From: Betaproteobacteria bacterium | GTDB taxonomy: Bacteria; Pseudomonadota; Gammaproteobacteria; Burkholderiales; Usitatibacteraceae | Direction of reading: 5' to 3' | Length of the DNA: 64,000 bases | Assembly (NCBI GenBank): GCA_016711875.1 | Contig: JADJSD010000001.1 | Location: forward strand, 372,001 to 436,000 | In this document: piece by piece, positions 7,925 through 16,725 of the stretch | Layout: the number at the start of each line of letters is the position of its first letter | Position numbering within the stretch: position 1 is the stretch's first letter | Position numbers and translations under genes: made by a program | Notes under the pieces: model-generated | Seen by the model: the letters and a program-made list of their open reading frames with translations, nothing else | Databases searched by the model: none | Told to the model about the DNA's origin: nothing

Positions 7925-8935
7925 CTACTTCTGGTCGGGCAGGCGGCGTCCCAGCGAGACGGCGTATGACGCCGGACGCGCGAGCAGCACCGGATCCGAC
8001 GACGCGCCCACGCCCTTGGGCAGCACGAGCGGGTTGAACGTGATCTTGTCGCAGGCGCCGCCCGCGCCCGGCTCGACCTTGGCGATGACGAGGCGCCCGG
8101 CCGTCACGACCTTGCGCGATTCCGGCAGCGGCACCGTCGGATCGTCGACCTTGTCGCCCGGCTCGGCGAGCTGCACCTTGAAGTCGAAGCCGACGCCGTG
8201 CGACGCGACGCGCTCGCGCAGCTCCGCGTCGAGGAAGTTGTCCGGCAGGCTCTTCAGCTGGTCGTCGGTGAGGCCGATCGTGCCGCGGCTCGCCTCGAAC
8301 ATCCACTTGCCGAACACCTTCTTCCCGCGCGGCGGGCTGAACTCGAAGGCGTTGGTGCCCCAGTAGTTCACCGTCGCGTAGCTGGCCGGCACCGGGGCCT
8401 TGGCGAGGTAGTCGATCTGCGGCTTGGCGTCGGGGTGGCTGTCGTTGAAGGCCTTCACCTTCGCCGGGTCCGGGCGGCCCGTGGCGGGGTCCGGACGACG
8501 GGCTTCGAGGAACTTCACGAAGTTCTCGGGCTTCCCCACGAAGAAAACCGGCGCGGTGATGTTGGAGGTCTCCCAGGTTTCCTTGCCGTTGGACACGCGC
8601 ATCGCGAGGCCGCGCACGCTCTTGCCCTTGTCCGTCGCCTTGGGGCTGCCGCCGCCCACCGAGAAGCGCACGACGGCCGGAATTTCCTGGCCGCTGAACA
8701 GCGTGGAACCGGTGAGGGCGCGTCCTTCCGGCGTGCCCACGAAGAACCCGGTGGCGCACACGCCCTTGGCGCCGGATCGGCGAAAGCCCGCCTGCTTGCC
8801 GAAGACGCCTTCCAGGGCATCGACGAGGGCGCCTGGCGCGGGAGCCTGCGCGTGGGCGTCCGGCGCGAGGACCGCCATCAGGCCGGCGGTGGCAAGGACG
8901 AAGAGGGACGGTCGAACGAGCGACGGGCGATTCAT
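7925..8935 (-). CDS. Periplasmic catalase-family (SrpA-like) heme peroxidase
   Basis: 336 residues with a signal peptide (to about residue 30, ending AHAQA). The catalase fold is recognised from VVRFSVGGGSPKATDKGKSVRGLAMRV, APVFFVGKPENFVKFLEAR, NYWGTNAFEFS and the C-terminal RPASYAVSLGRR. This is the short catalase-related peroxidase group. In the usual distal-histidine region the sequence reads RRSGAKG, with Gly where many relatives have His, so catalytic activity should not be assumed. Confidence 0.85.
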   Translation of the reverse strand: MNRPSLVRPSLFVLATAGLMAVLAPDAHAQAPAPGALVDALEGVFGKQAGFRRSGAKGVCATGFFVGTPEGRALTGSTLFSGQEIPAVVRFSVGGGSPKATDKGKSVRGLAMRVSNGKETWETSNITAPVFFVGKPENFVKFLEARRPDPATGRPDPAKVKAFNDSHPDAKPQIDYLAKAPVPASYATVNYWGTNAFEFSPPRGKKVFGKWMFEASRGTIGLTDDQLKSLPDNFLDAELRERVASHGVGFDFKVQLAEPGDKVDDPTVPLPESRKVVTAGRLVIAKVEPGAGGACDKITFNPLVLPKGVGASSDPVLLARPASYAVSLGRRLPDQK

Positions 8936-9049
8936 GGGAAGGCTCTCCTGGTGGGTGAAGGATGCACCCATGGGTCGCATCGGAGCCTCGAGCCTTACAA
9001 TTTCAGGGCCGGGAATCACTGGGCCCGAAGGGGGGTGCCGCCGGACGTC

Positions 9050-9697
9050 TCAGCCCGGAATCGGCGCCTCGAGCAGGCACCCGAACTCGCGCGCGAAATC
9101 CACCGACACGCGGGCATGCACCGCGCCCTGCCGGTCGTAGAAGCGCTGCTTGCCCGAGAGCGCGAACACGCCCTCGTGCCAGATGTCCGGGTGGATGTAG
9201 AGCCCCTTCTCGCCCGTGAAGCGGAAGCACGTGAACTTCTCCGGGGTGATGTCGTCGCCCGGCAGCGCGAGGGGTACGTAGAAGGGCCGCTTGTCGAGCG
9301 GGAAGAAGAGCTGCCCGCCGTCCGGGTGGTAGTTGGCGTGCCAGAGCATCATGCGGTCGGGCTTGCCGGCAGGGTCTTCCTTCGCGACGGCCGGGTCCTT
9401 GCCGTACGCGAGGATGTAGTGCCCGCCCACCGCTTCGTTCTTGCCATAGAGGATGTCCCCCATCCACTCGCTCACGAAGACGCCCTGCGTCGTGCCGCCC
9501 TGGTCGCCCGTATCGGCATCGACGGGGCGCGTGCCCTTCGCGGGCCAGCGCACGATCTCCACCTTGAAGGCCTCGGGGTCGTCGACGAGACAGCCGTAGC
9601 CTTCCAGCGTGGCGGCGGTCGCGTCCACGACGGGCATGACGACGCGGCGCAGGTTCGCGGGAAGGTCGGGATTCAGGTAATCGATGGGTGCGTTCAT
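9050..9697 (-). CDS. Ureidoglycolate lyase-like (AllA-family) protein
   Basis: 215 residues. The order VEIVRWP, HYILAYGKDPA, MMLWHANYHPDGGQLFFP, RPFYVPLALPGDDI and YIHPDIWHEGVFAL resembles the cupin-like ureidoglycolate lyase/hydrolase family (allantoin catabolism). No other allantoin genes are in the window, so the substrate may differ. The start overlaps the preceding membrane-protein stop by ATGA. Confidence 0.7.
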   Translation of the reverse strand: MNAPIDYLNPDLPANLRRVVMPVVDATAATLEGYGCLVDDPEAFKVEIVRWPAKGTRPVDADTGDQGGTTQGVFVSEWMGDILYGKNEAVGGHYILAYGKDPAVAKEDPAGKPDRMMLWHANYHPDGGQLFFPLDKRPFYVPLALPGDDITPEKFTCFRFTGEKGLYIHPDIWHEGVFALSGKQRFYDRQGAVHARVSVDFAREFGCLLEAPIPG

Positions 9698-10023
9698 GAG
9701 GGTCGGGATCGGGTCAGGAAGCGTTTGCGGATCTTGGCCGCCAGCCAGCATACAAGCAGCCAGACGGCGGCGTTGGCGAGGCTCGCGAAGACGACCTCGC
9801 CGGGCCGCGACGGAATGGCGTTGAACAGGCTGCCGAAGCTGAACCACCAGATCGTGGCCCCGGGCCCGACGAACTCCTGCAGGGCCTTGCGCACCAGCGT
9901 GTGGAACGGGGCGCCGGACGAGATCGCCGCGAAGGCGCCCCAGCTCGCCAACGCGAGCGCGACGAATGCGATCGACCAAGCCGCCCGGGTGCGAGGGCTG
10001 CTGCGCTTTCCGGGGGAATCCAT
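9694..10023 (-). CDS. Small membrane protein
   Basis: 109 residues with two probable transmembrane helices (about 14-34 and 77-96) and a basic C-terminal tail (KIRKRFLTRSRPS). No recognised family. It is coupled by ATGA overlap to the ureidoglycolate lyase-like gene. Confidence 0.72.
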   Translation of the reverse strand: MDSPGKRSSPRTRAAWSIAFVALALASWGAFAAISSGAPFHTLVRKALQEFVGPGATIWWFSFGSLFNAIPSRPGEVVFASLANAAVWLLVCWLAAKIRKRFLTRSRPS

Positions 10024-10045
10024 GGCGATCTCGTCACCCTCGCCG

Positions 10046-10444
10046 TCAGGGGCGGGGCTTGCCCGGCGGGATCCGCTTGCTGCGGTTCACCTTCAGCGTC
10101 TCCTCGAGGTCCGCGACGGACGCGAGGCCGCAGCCGCTCACCTTCGTGACGCGCGAGAGCCGCTCCTGCAGCCACAGCCCCGACATGGCGCGCTCGAGCG
10201 AATAGGGCCCGGGTCCGAGAGCGGTGTCGTCTTCCGGATCCTGCGGCTCGAAACGGGCGAGAAGCGGCGAGCCGTCATCGGAGAAAAAGAGCCAGTAGCC
10301 GTCCTGCACGTCGACCGCCTTGCAGCGCGAAGCCGTCTCGGCCGACGACGGGAAGGCGAGCAGCGTGCCGTCGTCCTTGTCGAACGCGAACACCTGGGCC
10401 TGAAGGGGAAAGGGAATGACCTGCGAGGGGCTGCCTGGGTTCAC
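10046..10444 (-). CDS. Hypothetical protein
   Basis: 132 residues starting from GTG at 10444, with a soluble beta-rich N-terminal half (VFAFDKDDGTLLAF, YWLFFSDDGSPLLARFEP) and a basic proline-rich end. The pattern resembles small uncharacterised proteins of beta/gammaproteobacteria. No motif suggests a function. Confidence 0.65.
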   Translation of the reverse strand: MNPGSPSQVIPFPLQAQVFAFDKDDGTLLAFPSSAETASRCKAVDVQDGYWLFFSDDGSPLLARFEPQDPEDDTALGPGPYSLERAMSGLWLQERLSRVTKVSGCGLASVADLEETLKVNRSKRIPPGKPRP

Positions 10445-10513
10445 GCGAGCGTTTCCGGGTGTGATCGGATCGGAACTTTACCCGTTCCGCACGCGCCGGG
10501 GGCGGGAAGGAAG

Positions 10514-10666
10514 CTACGCATCTTCCTTGTCCGAAGGCTCCGATTGCTCCTGCCCCGGCTTGGTGGGACGGGGCGGCGGGAAGGGCGGCATGACGCCCAC
10601 GAGCACGAGGATGAAGATCACCGGCAGCGCGAGATAGAAAAGGGGACGCCGCCAGTTCAGGTTCAT
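10514..10666 (-). CDS. Very small membrane-anchored protein
   Basis: A 50-residue frame beginning MNLNWRRPLFYLALPVIF, with one transmembrane helix (about residues 8-26), then a proline-rich linker (PPFPPPRPTKPG) and an acidic tail ending SDKEDA. The basic-then-hydrophobic N-terminus and clean stop make it likely real despite its length. Function unknown. Confidence 0.55.
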   Translation of the reverse strand: MNLNWRRPLFYLALPVIFILVLVGVMPPFPPPRPTKPGQEQSEPSDKEDA

Positions 10667-10721
10667 GGAAAGAAACGGTGGGGGCGAAGCCGACGCGATT
10701 CAAGCTCGCGCCGCGAACCCT

Positions 10722-10940
10722 CTACGGCTTGCCCGACCGCTCGTTTCCGCGCTTGTAGTTGCCGGTGACCTTCGCGCAGAGCAACTGGACTTCCGGCGGC
10801 GGGGCACCCTCTGCCTTGGCGAGGAACTGCAAGGCCGCCTTGCCGCGCAGGACGGTGACTTCTTTCCCGTAGCGGAAGATGCGGACGACTCCTTCCCTGG
10901 AAGCGCGGTAGGTGAAGCCCAGGTCCGTCGTGGCGGGCAT
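10722..10940 (-). CDS. Small hypothetical protein, coupled to upstream secreted protein
   Basis: 72 residues from the ATG at 10940, which overlaps the upstream stop as TGATG. The protein has RASREGVVRIFRYGKEVTVLRG and ends in a basic tail. The overlap indicates translational coupling. I do not recognise the family. Confidence 0.6.
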   Translation of the reverse strand: MPATTDLGFTYRASREGVVRIFRYGKEVTVLRGKAALQFLAKAEGAPPPEVQLLCAKVTGNYKRGNERSGKP

Positions 10941-11338
10941 CACGTCCCGGCAGACCGCCGGGTCATCCGGAGCGGCTTGCCGTTCTCGAGCTTCCCTTCC
11001 ACCGTGCCGGCGCCGTCGAGCCGCCCCGTGACGGTCCTGTCCCTGCAGCCCGCTACCGACTTGGCGAAGGCGACTTCCAGCACGATGCGCGCAGGATCGG
11101 TCGAAGCCACCGCGAGCGGAAAGGGCCGGCCGACGCAGGGATCGCGCCTTTCCTTCCCGGACTGCGCGATGGAAGTCCACGTGCCTTGGACACCGGCGAT
11201 CTCGACGACCGCTTGTCGCGTCTCGCCGTCGCGGGTGGAAAAGGTGACGTCCCACGATCCATCCAGGGGCGATACGGCGCCGACCAGGCCCGGGATGAAA
11301 CCCGCGACCCCCAACATGAGAATCCTGAATCCGGACAT
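10940..11338 (-). CDS. Secreted hypothetical protein
   Basis: 132 residues from ATG 11338, chosen because it starts a signal peptide (MSGFRILMLGVAGFIPGLVGA). The mature part is beta-rich (LDGSWDVTFSTRDGE, VTGRLDGAGTVEGKLENG), like small exported lipocalin-type domains. The longer frame from 11413 would bury the signal peptide. Function unknown. Confidence 0.65.
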   Translation of the reverse strand: MSGFRILMLGVAGFIPGLVGAVSPLDGSWDVTFSTRDGETRQAVVEIAGVQGTWTSIAQSGKERRDPCVGRPFPLAVASTDPARIVLEVAFAKSVAGCRDRTVTGRLDGAGTVEGKLENGKPLRMTRRSAGT

Positions 11339-11444
11339 GTCCCTCGTCTCCTTGTCATTGCCGAACCCCTTCAGGGACTCGGCGAACTCCCCGCTGCGCT
11401 TCGAGCGGGCCATCGACCCTCGTGTCGATACAACCGAATCCGGA

Positions 11445-12212
11445 TCATCCCGCGCGAATGGCCACCGTCCCGCGATCGTTCCGGTACAGGCCCACCAGCA
11501 CCCAGATCCCGAGGATGATGAACACGACCTGCATCGCGAGCGACGTCATGGTGAGCCAATCGGCCGGGAACCCGCCCGCGAGGAAGGTCGAGATGTCCCA
11601 CGCACCGTGCGCCACCATCGCCGGCCCGATCGCGCCGTAGTACCGCCGGAAGACGTAGAGGAGGCTTCCGCTCAGGGTGGCGATGAAGACCTGCACGAGG
11701 CCGATGGCCCCCATGCCCATGAACACGTTGGGCAGGTGGAAGAGCCCGAACGCGATGGCCGTCCAGATGGCTGCGGAAGATTCGGCGCGGCCCCCTTCGC
11801 GAAGGCCCCGCAGGAAGAGGCCGCGAAAGAGAATCTCCTCCGCGAAGCCGACCAGCACGCCGGAGGCCACGATGGCCGCGAGCAGGTCCATCGGCACGTC
11901 GCCCCACCGCACGCCGGCGAGGCGCACCGCGATGGCGACCCACCACAGCACGATCGCCGCCTTCATCACCTTCGTCACGGGAAGCCGGACCGGGTCGCGC
12001 CACAGGTGATCCCAGCGCGTGACGAGCACGAAGACGACGAGGAACGCGCTGCCCGCGACGAGCGAGAGGACCCCGATGCGCCAGGCATTGCCGGCCGTCT
12101 TGAACCACTCCGTGTACGGAACGCCGGCGCTCGCCTGCACCGCATTGGCGATGACCGTATAGAGGAGCCACGCGACGAGGCCGGCGGCGAGGGAGGGAGG
12201 AATACGGGGCAT
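11445..12212 (-). CDS. CPBP-family intramembrane metalloprotease
   Basis: 255 residues with about seven transmembrane helices. The ABI/CAAX-protease motifs are clear: EEILFRG (E125, E126, R130), the second motif FGLFHLPN (H159) and HGAWD (H202). These residues form the glutamate/histidine intramembrane active site. The family includes prenyl-protein proteases and bacteriocin-immunity proteins; which applies is not shown by the context. Confidence 0.9.
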   Translation of the reverse strand: MPRIPPSLAAGLVAWLLYTVIANAVQASAGVPYTEWFKTAGNAWRIGVLSLVAGSAFLVVFVLVTRWDHLWRDPVRLPVTKVMKAAIVLWWVAIAVRLAGVRWGDVPMDLLAAIVASGVLVGFAEEILFRGLFLRGLREGGRAESSAAIWTAIAFGLFHLPNVFMGMGAIGLVQVFIATLSGSLLYVFRRYYGAIGPAMVAHGAWDISTFLAGGFPADWLTMTSLAMQVVFIILGIWVLVGLYRNDRGTVAIRAG

Positions 12213-12248
12213 GGTCGGACGTCCGGAAGTTCGTCGAAGAAAGGTGCG

Positions 12249-12695
12249 TCAGTTCGCGGGCGGGGAGGATGCCTTGTTCAGCGCGACGGCATTGCGCACG
12301 AGCGCCTTCAACGCCGCCTCGTCGAGCGCCGCGCCCTCGGCCAAGTCGATGGCTCGACGCACGTTGCCCTCGAGGCTCGAATTGAAGAGGCGTTTCGGGT
12401 CCTCGAGCGAGGCGCCCTTCGCGAACGTGAGCTTCACCACCTTCTTGTAGGTTTCGCCCGTGCACAGGATTCCGTGGCAGGCCCACACCGGCGTGTTCCA
12501 CTTCCATTCCTCGACGATCTCCGCATGCGCATCCCGCATCAGCTTCCGGAGGCGAACGAGCAGCGCGCCTTGCCAGTCCGGCAGTTCCGCGATGCGCGCA
12601 TCGATGAGTTCCGCAGGCGACTTGCCCGCATCGCTGGCGGGCACCTTCCTGGGGCGCTTCGCGGTGGTGGCGGCTATCGCTTTCTTCGTGGGCAT
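12249..12695 (-). CDS. DUF1801 domain protein
   Basis: 148 residues. After a basic, low-complexity N-terminus (about 1-25) comes the DUF1801 domain with RLRKLMRDAHAEIVEEWKWNTPVW, KKVVKLTFAKGA and the C-terminal LVRNAVALN. The family is a small alpha-beta fold sometimes called YdhG-like; its role is unknown. Confidence 0.88.
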   Translation of the reverse strand: MPTKKAIAATTAKRPRKVPASDAGKSPAELIDARIAELPDWQGALLVRLRKLMRDAHAEIVEEWKWNTPVWACHGILCTGETYKKVVKLTFAKGASLEDPKRLFNSSLEGNVRRAIDLAEGAALDEAALKALVRNAVALNKASSPPAN

Positions 12696-12789
12696 CGGGG
12701 CTCCCCGGGCTCGGCATGACGGCAGATTCTCACTCATTTCCCCGGGCGCGTGACGTGCTCCGCACCGGCGCACGGGCGGGGCATCACTC

Positions 12790-13476
12790 CTAGCGGGAGG
12801 CCCAACCGCCGCACACGGGAAACACCTGCCCCACGAAGCAATCCGCGGCGGCGCTGCACAGGTACGCGGCGAACTGGGCGTCCTCGCGGGCGGAAACGAG
12901 CCGGCCGAGCGGAACCTCACGCGCCAGGCGTTCCTGGAAGCGCGGGTTCGCCTGCACGTCCGGAGGAAAGTAGGTGGGGTTGTCGACGAAGTTCTGCGCG
13001 ATGGCGTTGACCTGCACCCCGTGGGGCGCGAACTCGACGCCGACAGCCTGGACATAGGCGAGTTGCGCGCCGCGGGCCGCGCTGTACGAGGAGGCGCGCT
13101 TCATGCCGCGAAGCGCCGCGGCGCTTCCCATGACGAGGATCTTCCCCGATCTCCGGGCGACCATGGCGGGTGCGGCGGCGCGCACGAGCCGCGGAAGCGG
13201 ATCCACCAGGGCTGCGAAGACCCCGCGCCACTCGGCCTCGGAAACTTCCGTCGCGTGCGTCGTCGGCGCCTGCACCGCGAGGTTGGCCACCAGCACATCG
13301 ATGGTGCCTGCGGCGAGAACCACGCGTGCCGCTGCATCGGGGTCGGAGAGTCCTTCCGGGCTGGCGATGACGGTGGCTCCCTGCTCGGCGAAGACCTCGC
13401 AGAGAACAGGCCCCATGAAATCGCCGGACTGGGTGATGAGTACCCGCTTGCCGGCCAGTGCGTTGCTAGAAGGCAT
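12790..13476 (-). CDS. SDR-family oxidoreductase
   Basis: 228 residues. The Rossmann N-terminus is RVLITQSGDFMGPVLCEVFAEQG, in place of the usual TGxxxGxG. YSAARGAQ carries Tyr but the expected Lys is Arg (YxxxR); catalytic Ser may be in GSAAALRGM. The C-terminus FVGQVFPVCGGW matches the family. It resembles the halohydrin dehalogenase-like SDR branch, in which the nucleotide motif is altered and YxxxR is typical, but this is an inference. Confidence 0.75.
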   Translation of the reverse strand: MPSSNALAGKRVLITQSGDFMGPVLCEVFAEQGATVIASPEGLSDPDAAARVVLAAGTIDVLVANLAVQAPTTHATEVSEAEWRGVFAALVDPLPRLVRAAAPAMVARRSGKILVMGSAAALRGMKRASSYSAARGAQLAYVQAVGVEFAPHGVQVNAIAQNFVDNPTYFPPDVQANPRFQERLAREVPLGRLVSAREDAQFAAYLCSAAADCFVGQVFPVCGGWASR

Positions 13477-13495
13477 CGTGTCTCTCCGTCATGCT

Positions 13496-14353
13496 TCAGC
13501 GCGGCGCGAATCGATACAAGCCCGACTGCGCTGTCCAGCTGTCCTGGAAAATCGTGGCGAACGCCGACGCCTCACCCGGGACGGCGAATGCCTTGGCGAA
13601 AATCCCGGCCCCGGTGGCGCTCCATCGGCCCTCGGCCGCCCGTTGGCGATGGCCGGCGTACGAATAGACGGTGAAGTACGCCGCACTCTCCCCGCTCATG
13701 GGTACCGACATGGCCCCGGGCTGCCCGCCCTTGGACGGCGCGCTCTGCAAGCCAGCCCGCACGGACGCCGTCACCGTTTCATCGGGCAGGGCAAGGCTCA
13801 GCTTCCAGTTCCCCGGCGCGACTTGCCTCACCTCGATGGCGACGAAGCGGGCCATGGGGTCCGTCCGAAGGATTCGGCCCGCATGCGTGGCGCCTCGCGG
13901 ATACCAGCTTCCGAGCTGCACATAGCTCGCCTTGCCGCGCATGTCCGGGTGGCGCGGGCCTTCGGTCGCGGCCCACCAGAAAGCCACCGGCATGGGCTCG
14001 GGTCCGATGACCGGGGCGCCGTCGATGTCGAACGCCTCGATCGACATGAAGCAGAGACTGCCCACGGCATGGAGCCGGAACTCCGGTTGCTGCCGGAGGA
14101 TTCCGGCGAGCGATGCATCGGATCGCGCGACCTCCTCGGCCGGGAGCAGCCGGTAGCCGGTCGGAAGCCGGGCCGCCGCGAGCGCGGGGTCGAACAGATG
14201 GTCCCGGCAGATTTCCGCCCGCACGCCGCTCGTCTGCGACGTGCTGATGGGATCCGCGGCCTGCGTTCCCGCCTTCGGCTCCGTGGCCGATGCCATCACG
14301 GCGGTGAAAGCGGCCAGGGCCCAAGCCGACACCTGTCGAAACGATGCGGTCAT
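13496..14353 (-). CDS. Secreted hypothetical protein
   Basis: 285 residues with a probable signal peptide (about 1-24, ending AVMASATEP). The mature domain is soluble and includes ICRDHLFDPALAAARLPTGYRLLP and AFWWAATEGPRHPDMRG. I do not recognise it. It overlaps the upstream cupin stop by ATGA, so the two are co-translated, which hints at a shared metabolite. Confidence 0.7.
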   Translation of the reverse strand: MTASFRQVSAWALAAFTAVMASATEPKAGTQAADPISTSQTSGVRAEICRDHLFDPALAAARLPTGYRLLPAEEVARSDASLAGILRQQPEFRLHAVGSLCFMSIEAFDIDGAPVIGPEPMPVAFWWAATEGPRHPDMRGKASYVQLGSWYPRGATHAGRILRTDPMARFVAIEVRQVAPGNWKLSLALPDETVTASVRAGLQSAPSKGGQPGAMSVPMSGESAAYFTVYSYAGHRQRAAEGRWSATGAGIFAKAFAVPGEASAFATIFQDSWTAQSGLYRFAPR

Positions 14354-14859
14354 GACTTCCCGTTGCGCAGCGCATCGGGCAACCCGTCATGGTCGCCGAG
14401 GTCACGGGTCGGCACGTCGCTCCACCAGTACTGCGCGGGAATGTCCTCGCGCCGCGACGGGTTCACGGGATAGCAGATCCGGCTGCCGGGCTTGGGTGCC
14501 TCACCGCCCACGAGGAGCAGCACCTCCCGGTCGGTGTTGTTGATGAAGCAGTGCGCGATTCCGGTGCCAGCCGGGAACGCGGCGAGGTCCCCGGTTTCCA
14601 TGCGGTGAACGTGTCCGTCGATCCACGCGTCGACCGGCCCGGCGAGGACGTAGACGAATTCTTCCTCGTTCTCCTCGGCGTGGGGCCACGAGGACCGCGT
14701 GCCCGGGGGAAGTCGCTGGATGTTGATGCCGATGCGCTCGAGCCCCGCTTCCTTGCCGAGGCGTCGCACGGGTCCCATCGGCTCGGTGCTTTGGGGGTAG
14801 ACGTGCGTGTGCTCCGGCACATCGTGGGTCGAGCGGATGCAGGTCGGGCGGTCGGGCAT
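14350..14859 (-). CDS. Cupin-domain protein
   Basis: 169 residues. The cupin core is GINIQRLPPGTRSSWPHAEENEEEFVYVLAG, followed by GDLAAFPAGTGIAHCFINNTD. The metal-site residues (H, E, H) are present. It resembles the cupin at 4187-4665 in organisation but not closely in sequence. Likely a small-molecule-binding or dioxygenase-like protein. Confidence 0.85.
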   Translation of the reverse strand: MPDRPTCIRSTHDVPEHTHVYPQSTEPMGPVRRLGKEAGLERIGINIQRLPPGTRSSWPHAEENEEEFVYVLAGPVDAWIDGHVHRMETGDLAAFPAGTGIAHCFINNTDREVLLLVGGEAPKPGSRICYPVNPSRREDIPAQYWWSDVPTRDLGDHDGLPDALRNGKS

Positions 14860-15093
14860 GGTCGTCTCTCGGTTTGTCGTCCCCCGGCGAATGCGACGGG
14901 ACCCCTGTCGGTTCACCGGTTCGGCGTGAAGAGTGCATCGGGAAGCGCATTGTGGCAATCCGGCGCGGGGCCGTGGCATTCGCAAAGTGGATAGCCAGCC
15001 GATTCCCGGGAAAGCTAGTATCCCGGCAAGCCTCCACGACAGAGAGAGGCGACACCCCGTCATGTCCCGCAGCAGTCCTGGAAGATCCTCGCG
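14860..15093. promoter_or_regulatory. Divergent intergenic region (cupin / amidase)
   Basis: A 234-bp gap between divergent genes, so it must contain at least two promoters. I see no convincing palindromic operator. The only local signal is a GTGGCATTCGCAAAG stretch at about 14970-14985 with no clear -10 partner. Confidence 0.4.
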
Positions 15094-16698
15094 ATGAACG
15101 AATTCCTCCGCACGCTCGTGGCGGCCGGCGTGTGCGCCCTTGGCGCGTCCGGCGTGGCAAGCGCCGCTCCCCCGGCAGCCCCCGCACCTTCACAGAGCGA
15201 ACGCCTCCGCTCCCTCGACTGGGCTCCGTTCACGGCAGCCATCGGCCGCTTCCCGGCCGAACGATACGCCGCCATCGATACCCTGGTGGCGAAGGCCACG
15301 ATCGTCGACGTGCAGGGCGCGATGAAGGGCGGAGCGCTCACCGCCGAGGAACTCGCGCTCTACTTCCTCTCGCGCATCCGGCAGCACGACGAAAGGCTCC
15401 GCACCATTCTGGAGCTCAATCCCTCGGCCATCGACGAGGCGCGGGCGTCCGATGCGCGGCGCAAGACAGGCTCGACGCTCGGCCCCCTCGACGGCATCCC
15501 GGTTAGCCTGAAGGACAACATCGAGACCGCGGCACCGATGCGCACAACGGCCGGGGCCGAGATCCTGCTCGACCACGTCGCCCCGAAGGACGCACCCCTC
15601 GTCGCCCAGCTGCGCGCGCGCGGCGCGGTGATCCTGGGCAAGGCCAACCTGTCGGAGTTCGCGGGGTCGATCACCTCGATCCCGCTCTTCGGCGGATCCA
15701 CGGCCATCGGCGGCCAGACGATCAATCCCCACGGCCGCTATCCCACGGCCGGCTCCAGTTCGGGCTCGGCGGCCGGCGTCGCCGCCCGGCTCGCGATGGT
15801 GAGCGTGGGTTCGGAGACCTCCGGCTCGCTCATCAGCCCTTCCGCGTACAACGGCGTGGTGGGCATGAAGCCAAGCCTCGCGCGCGTCGACGGGACGGGC
15901 GTCGTGCCGCTCATCTCGTACAACGATTCGCCCGGCCCCATCGCGCGCACGGTGACGGATGCCGCGGCCCTTCTCGACGCGATCGACACCGTGTCGGTGG
16001 ACTATGTGGCGGGGCTGCGCACCGACGCGCTCGACGGCGTGACGGTCGGCATGCTCAACAAGGACATCGCCGCGAACCCGGAGAACACGCCGCTCCTGCA
16101 GGCCGCGAGCGGAACGCTGGTCGCCCTCGGCGCGCGCCTGCGCCCGGCCGCGCTCGTGGACACCCCCGCCTGGGGCACGCAGGAGACGTTCCTCACCTAC
16201 CTTTCCGCGGGCATCCGGCACGACATGCTGCCCTACGTTGCGGCGCGCTCGCGCACGGTAAAGACCCCCGAGGACCTCATCGCCTACAACGCCGCGGACG
16301 CGAAGCGCCGCATTCCGTTCGACCAGCCTGTCCTGAAGGGCCTGACGCCGTTGTCCGCCACCATGTCCCGCGCCGACTACACGGCGCTCGCCATGAAACT
16401 TCGCCAGGCCGCGCGCGAGATCCTCGAGGGCGCGTTCCGCCGCACCGGCGCCGAGGTGCTCGTGAGCTTCGAGAACACCCACTCCCCGTACTACGCCACC
16501 GCCGGCTTCCCGGCGATCACCGTGCCGCTGGGCCTTCGCGCCGTGGGCAGCATCATCGATCCCCTGGGCATCACGAACGTCGGCATGCCCGTGGGAATCA
16601 CGTTCATCGGCAAACCGGGCGACGACGCACGCCTGCTCGCCTTCGCCTATGCGTTCGAGCAGGCGACGAACCTGCGCGTCCTGCCCACCCTGAAATAG
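15094..16698 (+). CDS. Secreted amidase (amidase-signature family)
   Basis: 534 residues with a signal peptide (MNEFLRTLVAAGVCALGASG, cleaved near SAAPP). The catalytic Lys is in PVSLKDNIETA, the central Ser in AGSSSGSAAGVAA and the nucleophilic Ser in SETSGSLISPSAYNG: the Lys-Ser-Ser triad of the amidase-signature family. It is exported, unlike cytoplasmic GatA. The likely substrate is a peptide or carboxamide, in keeping with the S10 peptidase 27 bp downstream. Confidence 0.92.
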   Translation: MNEFLRTLVAAGVCALGASGVASAAPPAAPAPSQSERLRSLDWAPFTAAIGRFPAERYAAIDTLVAKATIVDVQGAMKGGALTAEELALYFLSRIRQHDERLRTILELNPSAIDEARASDARRKTGSTLGPLDGIPVSLKDNIETAAPMRTTAGAEILLDHVAPKDAPLVAQLRARGAVILGKANLSEFAGSITSIPLFGGSTAIGGQTINPHGRYPTAGSSSGSAAGVAARLAMVSVGSETSGSLISPSAYNGVVGMKPSLARVDGTGVVPLISYNDSPGPIARTVTDAAALLDAIDTVSVDYVAGLRTDALDGVTVGMLNKDIAANPENTPLLQAASGTLVALGARLRPAALVDTPAWGTQETFLTYLSAGIRHDMLPYVAARSRTVKTPEDLIAYNAADAKRRIPFDQPVLKGLTPLSATMSRADYTALAMKLRQAAREILEGAFRRTGAEVLVSFENTHSPYYATAGFPAITVPLGLRAVGSIIDPLGITNVGMPVGITFIGKPGDDARLLAFAYAFEQATNLRVLPTLK

Positions 16699-16725
16699 TC
16701 CCTGGCCGCATCCGAGGAACCCTCC

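Noticed and set aside
8198..10768. An 856-codon plus-strand frame across the catalase-like and ureidoglycolate lyase-like genes
   Set aside because: It covers several minus-strand genes with good motifs and is itself motif-free, so it is treated as chance.
12790..13476. Certain assignment of the SDR gene as a halohydrin dehalogenase
   Set aside because: The altered nucleotide motif and YxxxR fit that group, but no substrate context supports it; kept as a generic SDR.
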